DNA of 9,392 bases from Gemmatimonadales bacterium UBA4718. GTDB taxonomy: Bacteria > Gemmatimonadota > Gemmatimonadetes > Gemmatimonadales > Gemmatimonadaceae. A program made the translations under genes and the position numbers. The DNA lies in the NCBI GenBank assembly GCA_002404375.1, contig DHJO01000236.1, forward strand, positions 21,825-31,216, read 5' to 3'. How positions within the stretch are numbered: the stretch's first letter is position 1; the number at the start of each line of letters is the position of its first letter. Positions 6,600 to 9,392 of this stretch are shown here, in pieces. The notes under the pieces were generated by a model that was not told where the DNA came from, searched no databases, and worked only from the letters and a program-made list of their open reading frames with translations.

Positions 6600-7214
6600 A
6601 TGAAAATTCTAGTGGCGGAAGATGATCCCGTGACGCGGAAGATACTGGCCGCCACTCTTGAACGTCTCGGCTGGGATGTGGTTACCGCGGAAGACGGGAA
6701 CGCCGCATGGCGGGTTTTCGAAACCCTGAGGGGAAAAGGCGCGCCGGAGCTGGCTGTGTTGGACTGGATGATGCCGGGCGTCGAAGGAATCGAGATCTGC
6801 CGCCGCCTGCGCGCTACGCCCGGCTTCGAGTTCGTCTACGTCATTCTTCTCACGTCGCGCGGAGACAACGAGGATCTGGCGGACGGCCTCGCCGCCGGGG
6901 CGAACGATTACATCGCCAAGCCTTTCGACCCCGTGGAACTCGAGGCACGTGTCCGCGTTGGAGAGCGGATGGTGAACCTTCAAAGGAGTCTCGCGGCTCG
7001 CGTCACCGAGCTCGAGGAGGCGCTCGGCGAGGTGCGCGCACTGCAGGGTCTGCTGCCCATTTGCAGCTACTGCAAGAAGGTACGGAACGAAGCGAATTAC
7101 TGGGAACAGGTCGATTCCTATCTGATGTCTCATTCGGATCTGGAGCTGACTCACGGTATTTGTCCCGTTTGCCTGGAGAAAATGATGAAGGAGCTCGATG
7201 CATCCCCCGTGTAA
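6600..7214 (+). CDS. Response regulator: receiver domain plus C-terminal four-cysteine module
   Basis: 204 residues from the ATG at 6600. The frame stays open far upstream, but the receiver fold begins exactly at MKILVAEDD, so the longer start is rejected. Receiver (1-120): acidic pair Asp8/Asp9, phospho-acceptor Asp55 in VLDWMMPG, Thr85 in LLTSRG, Lys107 in AKPFD; all key residues are present. A coiled-coil linker (about 122-150) leads to a C-terminal module (151-192), LLPICSYCKK...YWEQVDSYL...HGICPVC. Cys155, Cys158, Cys188 and Cys191 look like a metal site. This tail recurs at the end of many bacterial receiver and PAS proteins, but I know of no assigned function. There is no DNA-binding domain, so output is probably by protein contact. 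The gene overlaps the HPt gene by 17 nt. Confidence 0.9.
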   Translation: MKILVAEDDPVTRKILAATLERLGWDVVTAEDGNAAWRVFETLRGKGAPELAVLDWMMPGVEGIEICRRLRATPGFEFVYVILLTSRGDNEDLADGLAAGANDYIAKPFDPVELEARVRVGERMVNLQRSLAARVTELEEALGEVRALQGLLPICSYCKKVRNEANYWEQVDSYLMSHSDLELTHGICPVCLEKMMKELDASPV

Positions 7215-7557
7215 ATTGCAAGCATTGGACGAAGCCGCTCTGCTCACACTCGTTGGCGGCGATCAAAAGCTCGCCGGCGAGCTGGCACAGCTCTTCCTCA
7301 ACGACATCGGGCCCCGAATGACCGAGATCACGACCGCAGTGACAGAACACGACGCCGTTCGCCTGCGGGCCGGCGCCCACGCGCTTCGCGGGTCAGCAGC
7401 TACCATGCAGGCGGACGATGTCTCCGCCGCGGCGGGGGACCTCGAGACGATGGGCCGCTCGGGATTGCTGGAGGGTGTCCAACGCGCCCTCGAGGCGCTC
7501 AATGTCGCGATGGCGATATTGCGTCCCCGGCTTGTGGCGCTGGCCGGAAGCGCATAA
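7198..7557 (+). CDS. HPt (histidine phosphotransfer) domain protein
   Basis: 119 residues, a single HPt domain. The phospho-acceptor is His61 in AHALRGSAATMQA, matching the family AH-x-L-[KR]-G-[SA] pattern. The preceding helix (GDQKLAGELAQLFLNDI, about 21-37) and following helices match the four-helix bundle. The ATG at 7198 has AAGGAG (7188-7193) with a 4-nt spacer, inside the end of the response-regulator gene, so the two are co-translated. The stop overlaps the next start (TAATG). It presumably moves phosphate between receivers of a phosphorelay, with the upstream response regulator as an obvious partner. No histidine kinase lies in the window. Confidence 0.88.
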   Translation: MHPPCKLQALDEAALLTLVGGDQKLAGELAQLFLNDIGPRMTEITTAVTEHDAVRLRAGAHALRGSAATMQADDVSAAAGDLETMGRSGLLEGVQRALEALNVAMAILRPRLVALAGSA

Positions 7558-7784
7558 TGGCGACAGTTCTGGTCGTTGATGACGATCGCGTGCTCTCGCA
7601 CCTGGTGACGAGTCTTCTTCGCGACAAAGGGCACAAAGTTCTCACCGACTTCGACGCCGTTCAGGGATTGATGCAGGCAAAGCGGACACCGCCAGTCGAC
7701 GCGACGGTGCTGGATGCGGATGCGGTGTTGTCGAAACCACTCGTGCCCGAGGAATTGCTCGCGGCATTGACGAAGGCGCTCTGA
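7557..7784 (+). CDS. Internally deleted (75-residue) CheY-like receiver protein
   Basis: The N-terminal half is a good receiver start: [29 protein letters not shown] with Asp8-Asp10, then helix 2 (AVQGLMQAK) and strand 3 ending at Asp53 (ATVLD). Two residues later the sequence is already at the receiver end: [21 protein letters not shown], with the conserved Lys60-Pro61. A normal receiver has about 115-120 residues; here about 40-45, spanning helix 3, strand 4 with its Ser/Thr, and helix 4, are absent, without a frameshift. GATGCG is directly repeated at 7713-7718 and 7719-7724 at the join, consistent with a deletion between short repeats. The gene starts in TAATG with the HPt stop. It may be a decaying gene or a minimal receiver; ability to take phosphate is doubtful. 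Confidence 0.72.
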   Translation: MATVLVVDDDRVLSHLVTSLLRDKGHKVLTDFDAVQGLMQAKRTPPVDATVLDADAVLSKPLVPEELLAALTKAL

Positions 7785-7808
7785 GGCCAGGCGTGCCTTA
7801 GATTTCTT

Positions 7809-7824
7809 CGCAGAGGCCCCTGCG
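7809..7824 (+). promoter_or_regulatory. Hairpin enclosing the queC ribosome binding site
   Basis: CGCAG (7809-7813) pairs with CTGCG (7820-7824) directly before the TTG start at 7825. The only Shine-Dalgarno-like stretch, AGAGG (7812-7816), lies partly in the stem. This could lower or control queC translation. The site lacks the sequence pattern of a preQ1 riboswitch. Confidence 0.35.
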
Positions 7825-8574
7825 TTGAAATCTCCCTCCACTGCTCCGCCCGCCGTCCTCCTGCTCAGCGGCGGACTCGATTCGACCACCGTGCTCGCGG
7901 TCGCGCAGCACGAGGGCTTCGCCGTGCACGCACTCAGCTTCCGTTACGGCCAGCGCCACGCAACGGAGATCGAAGCGGCGAAAAGGATCGCGCGAAACGC
8001 CGGCGTCACTCAGCATCGCGTAATCGCCATCGATCTCACGGTGTTTGGAGGCTCAGCGCTCACCGCGCCGACCCCGGTGCCCAAGGATCGCGATCTCTCC
8101 TCGCTTTCACTGCAGGCAAAGGAGATTCCGGTCACCTACGTTCCGGCTCGGAACACGATATTCCTTTCCTATGCCTTGGCGTTCGCGGAGGTCACACGCG
8201 CTACCGACATATTCATCGGCGTCAACGCGCTCGACTACAGCGGGTATCCCGATTGCAGGCCGGAATACATTCGTGCGTTCGAAGAGATGGCGAATCTCGC
8301 CACCCGCGCCGGTGTCGAAGGCGGCACCCGACTCGCAATCCGCACTCCCCTCATCTCGCTCACCAAGGCCGCGATCATCAGGCTCGGGACATCGCTGGGC
8401 GTCGACTACTCCGCTACCACCAGCTGCTATGATCCCGCTGAGAATGGCGACGCGTGCGGCAGATGTGACGCATGCCAGCTTCGGCTAAAGGGGTTCGCCG
8501 AAGCGGGACTCGAGGACCCGATCGAGTATGCGACTGCGCCCGGCCGGTCGCGTGCCGCCAAGGCGACGCGATGA
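7825..8574 (+). CDS. queC: 7-cyano-7-deazaguanine synthase QueC
   Basis: 249 residues; QueC converts 7-carboxy-7-deazaguanine to preQ0 with ATP and ammonia, a cytoplasmic step toward queuosine in tRNA. The ATP-binding PP-loop SGGLDS is at 15-20, followed by [15 protein letters not shown]. The [18 protein letters not shown] stretch (105-122) and the [18 protein letters not shown] segment (132-149) are typical of the family. A zinc site of four cysteines is complete: Cys201, Cys211, Cys214 and Cys217 in [18 protein letters not shown]. The TTG start is the only plausible one: the conserved region begins about 10 codons later and no ATG or GTG lies between. It lies 40 nt after the mini-receiver gene with no terminator between, and overlaps queE by 4 nt (ATGA). 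Confidence 0.96.
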   Translation: MKSPSTAPPAVLLLSGGLDSTTVLAVAQHEGFAVHALSFRYGQRHATEIEAAKRIARNAGVTQHRVIAIDLTVFGGSALTAPTPVPKDRDLSSLSLQAKEIPVTYVPARNTIFLSYALAFAEVTRATDIFIGVNALDYSGYPDCRPEYIRAFEEMANLATRAGVEGGTRLAIRTPLISLTKAAIIRLGTSLGVDYSATTSCYDPAENGDACGRCDACQLRLKGFAEAGLEDPIEYATAPGRSRAAKATR

Positions 8575-9275
8575 TCTACACCGTGAAAGAGATTTTTTAC
8601 ACGCTTCAGGGAGAGGGAGCGCAAACCGGCCGGGCAGCGGTGTTTTGTCGGTTCTCGGGGTGCAATCTCTGGTCGGGGCGAGAAGAAGATCGCTCGCGGG
8701 CGGTATGTCAATTCTGCGACACCGATTTCGTCGGCACAGGACCCGACGGCGGCAGATTCTCCAGCGCGAGCGAGCTTGCTGACGCGATCGATCGGTGTTG
8801 GGGTGGCGTTTCTCCCAGTGCAGCAGGCGCCTCCTCACCGTCGGAGAACGGTGGATCGGGTTTCGGCACTGCGCGTACTCGTCGTCCCGGAAAAAAGTAC
8901 GTCGTTTGCACGGGAGGGGAGCCGCTGCTTCAGCTCGACGAAGAGCTGATCGATGCCCTGCACGAGCGCGGCTTCGAGGTAGCGGTGGAGACCAATGGTA
9001 CTCGGCCGGCCCCTGGTTCTCTCGATTGGGTCTGTGTCAGCCCGAAAGCGGGAGCCCCGTTCGTGCAAACCAGCGGCAGCGAGCTCAAGCTCGTTTATCC
9101 CCAGGAGAACGCCCCGCCCGAGACGTTCGCCCGTCTCGATTTCAAACACTTCTTTCTTCAGCCGATGGACGGGCCGCATGTCGCCGTGAATACCGAGCGG
9201 GCGATCGAGTACTGTCTACGGAATCCGGGCTGGCGCCTCAGCATTCAGACGCACAAGCTGGTTGGCATCAGGTAA
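8571..9275 (+). CDS. queE: 7-carboxy-7-deazaguanine synthase QueE (radical SAM)
   Basis: 234 residues starting at the ATG in the ATGA overlap with queC; this matches the family start [16 protein letters not shown]. QueE contracts the ring of 6-carboxytetrahydropterin to 7-carboxy-7-deazaguanine using S-adenosylmethionine and an iron-sulfur cluster, giving QueC its substrate. The cluster cysteines are Cys31, Cys46 and Cys49, the CX14CX2C arrangement of one QueE subtype rather than the classical CX3CX2C. Other family marks: CDTDFVGT (49-56), [11 protein letters not shown] (113-123) for SAM binding, VETNGT (139-144), SPKAG and LQPMDG. A Gly/Ser-rich low-complexity stretch (about 78-107) is inserted before CTGGEP. 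The queD and folE genes needed earlier in the pathway are not in the window. Confidence 0.96.
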   Translation: MIYTVKEIFYTLQGEGAQTGRAAVFCRFSGCNLWSGREEDRSRAVCQFCDTDFVGTGPDGGRFSSASELADAIDRCWGGVSPSAAGASSPSENGGSGFGTARTRRPGKKYVVCTGGEPLLQLDEELIDALHERGFEVAVETNGTRPAPGSLDWVCVSPKAGAPFVQTSGSELKLVYPQENAPPETFARLDFKHFFLQPMDGPHVAVNTERAIEYCLRNPGWRLSIQTHKLVGIR

Positions 9276-9278
9276 ATC

Positions 9279-9392
9279 TCAGGGCCGCATCGCCGGACCC
9301 AATGCGCTCTTTCGCGGGGTCTTTCGTGCCTTCGATCGAGTCTCGAACAGATCGAGATACTTGATCCCCGAGCCGGTGTTGAAGAGCACGAC
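9279..9392 (-). CDS. thrC: Threonine synthase, C-terminal end (partial)
   Basis: Only the last 37 codons are present; the gene enters from the right edge. VVLFNTGSGIKYLDLF matches the conserved near-C-terminal segment of threonine synthase, the PLP enzyme that converts O-phosphohomoserine to threonine. It is followed by a basic tail (KARKTPRKS) and ends at TGA 9281-9279. It converges on queE with 3 nt between the stops. With so little sequence the call rests on one motif. Confidence 0.72.
   Translation of the reverse strand, partial: VVLFNTGSGIKYLDLFETRSKARKTPRKSALGPAMRP

Noticed and set aside
7785..7824. preQ1 riboswitch before queC
   Set aside because: The 40-nt leader lacks the A-rich tail and loop pattern of preQ1 aptamers; only a simple hairpin is present.
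8472..8570. Longer QueE start inside queC
   Set aside because: The added residues are not QueE-like, and the ATG in the ATGA overlap matches the family N-terminus.

Overview
The window is GC-rich bacterial DNA with tightly packed genes and a diderm-style set of exported proteins. Several families suggest Gemmatimonadota or a close relative: a stand-alone TonB-C-like lipoprotein, an exported protein with a carboxypeptidase-regulatory-like domain followed by a Cys-containing C-terminal region, and an M28 peptidase with a long insert. This placement rests on recalled family resemblance, not on a marker gene.

Layout. Positions 1-1189 hold two minus-strand exported-protein genes: a partial secreted protein that runs off the left edge, and a small TonB-C-like lipoprotein. 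An unusual inverted repeat lies between them. A divergent promoter region (1190-1320) separates them from a plus-strand pair: a Leu/Ile/Val-type substrate-binding lipoprotein (1321-2448) that overlaps by 4 nt a methyl-accepting chemotaxis protein (2445-4262). The pair ends in a strong intrinsic terminator whose loop contains the chemoreceptor stop codon. A gene-free stretch of about 500 bp (4263-4760) follows. Its right half is packed with stem-loops, including a 128-bp element with 16-bp terminal inverted repeats and an internal set of mutually exclusive pairings. The minus-strand M28 metallopeptidase (4761-6410) converges on this region.

After a second divergent region (6411-6599), the plus strand carries three overlapping signalling genes: a response regulator with a C-terminal four-cysteine module, an HPt phosphotransfer protein, and a 75-residue receiver that lacks the middle of the fold. 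Forty bases later come queC and queE, which overlap by 4 nt and encode two steps of 7-deazaguanine (preQ0, queuosine) synthesis. The last 114 bases hold the C-terminus of a minus-strand threonine synthase, whose stop lies 3 nt from the queE stop.

How the genes fit together. The binding protein and chemoreceptor look like a sensing pair in which a periplasmic binding protein presents a ligand to the receptor. The response regulator, HPt protein and mini-receiver look like fragments of a phosphorelay whose histidine kinase lies elsewhere. QueE and QueC act in consecutive reactions. The most unusual items are the internally deleted receiver, the binding-protein/chemoreceptor pair, and the structured intergenic element.
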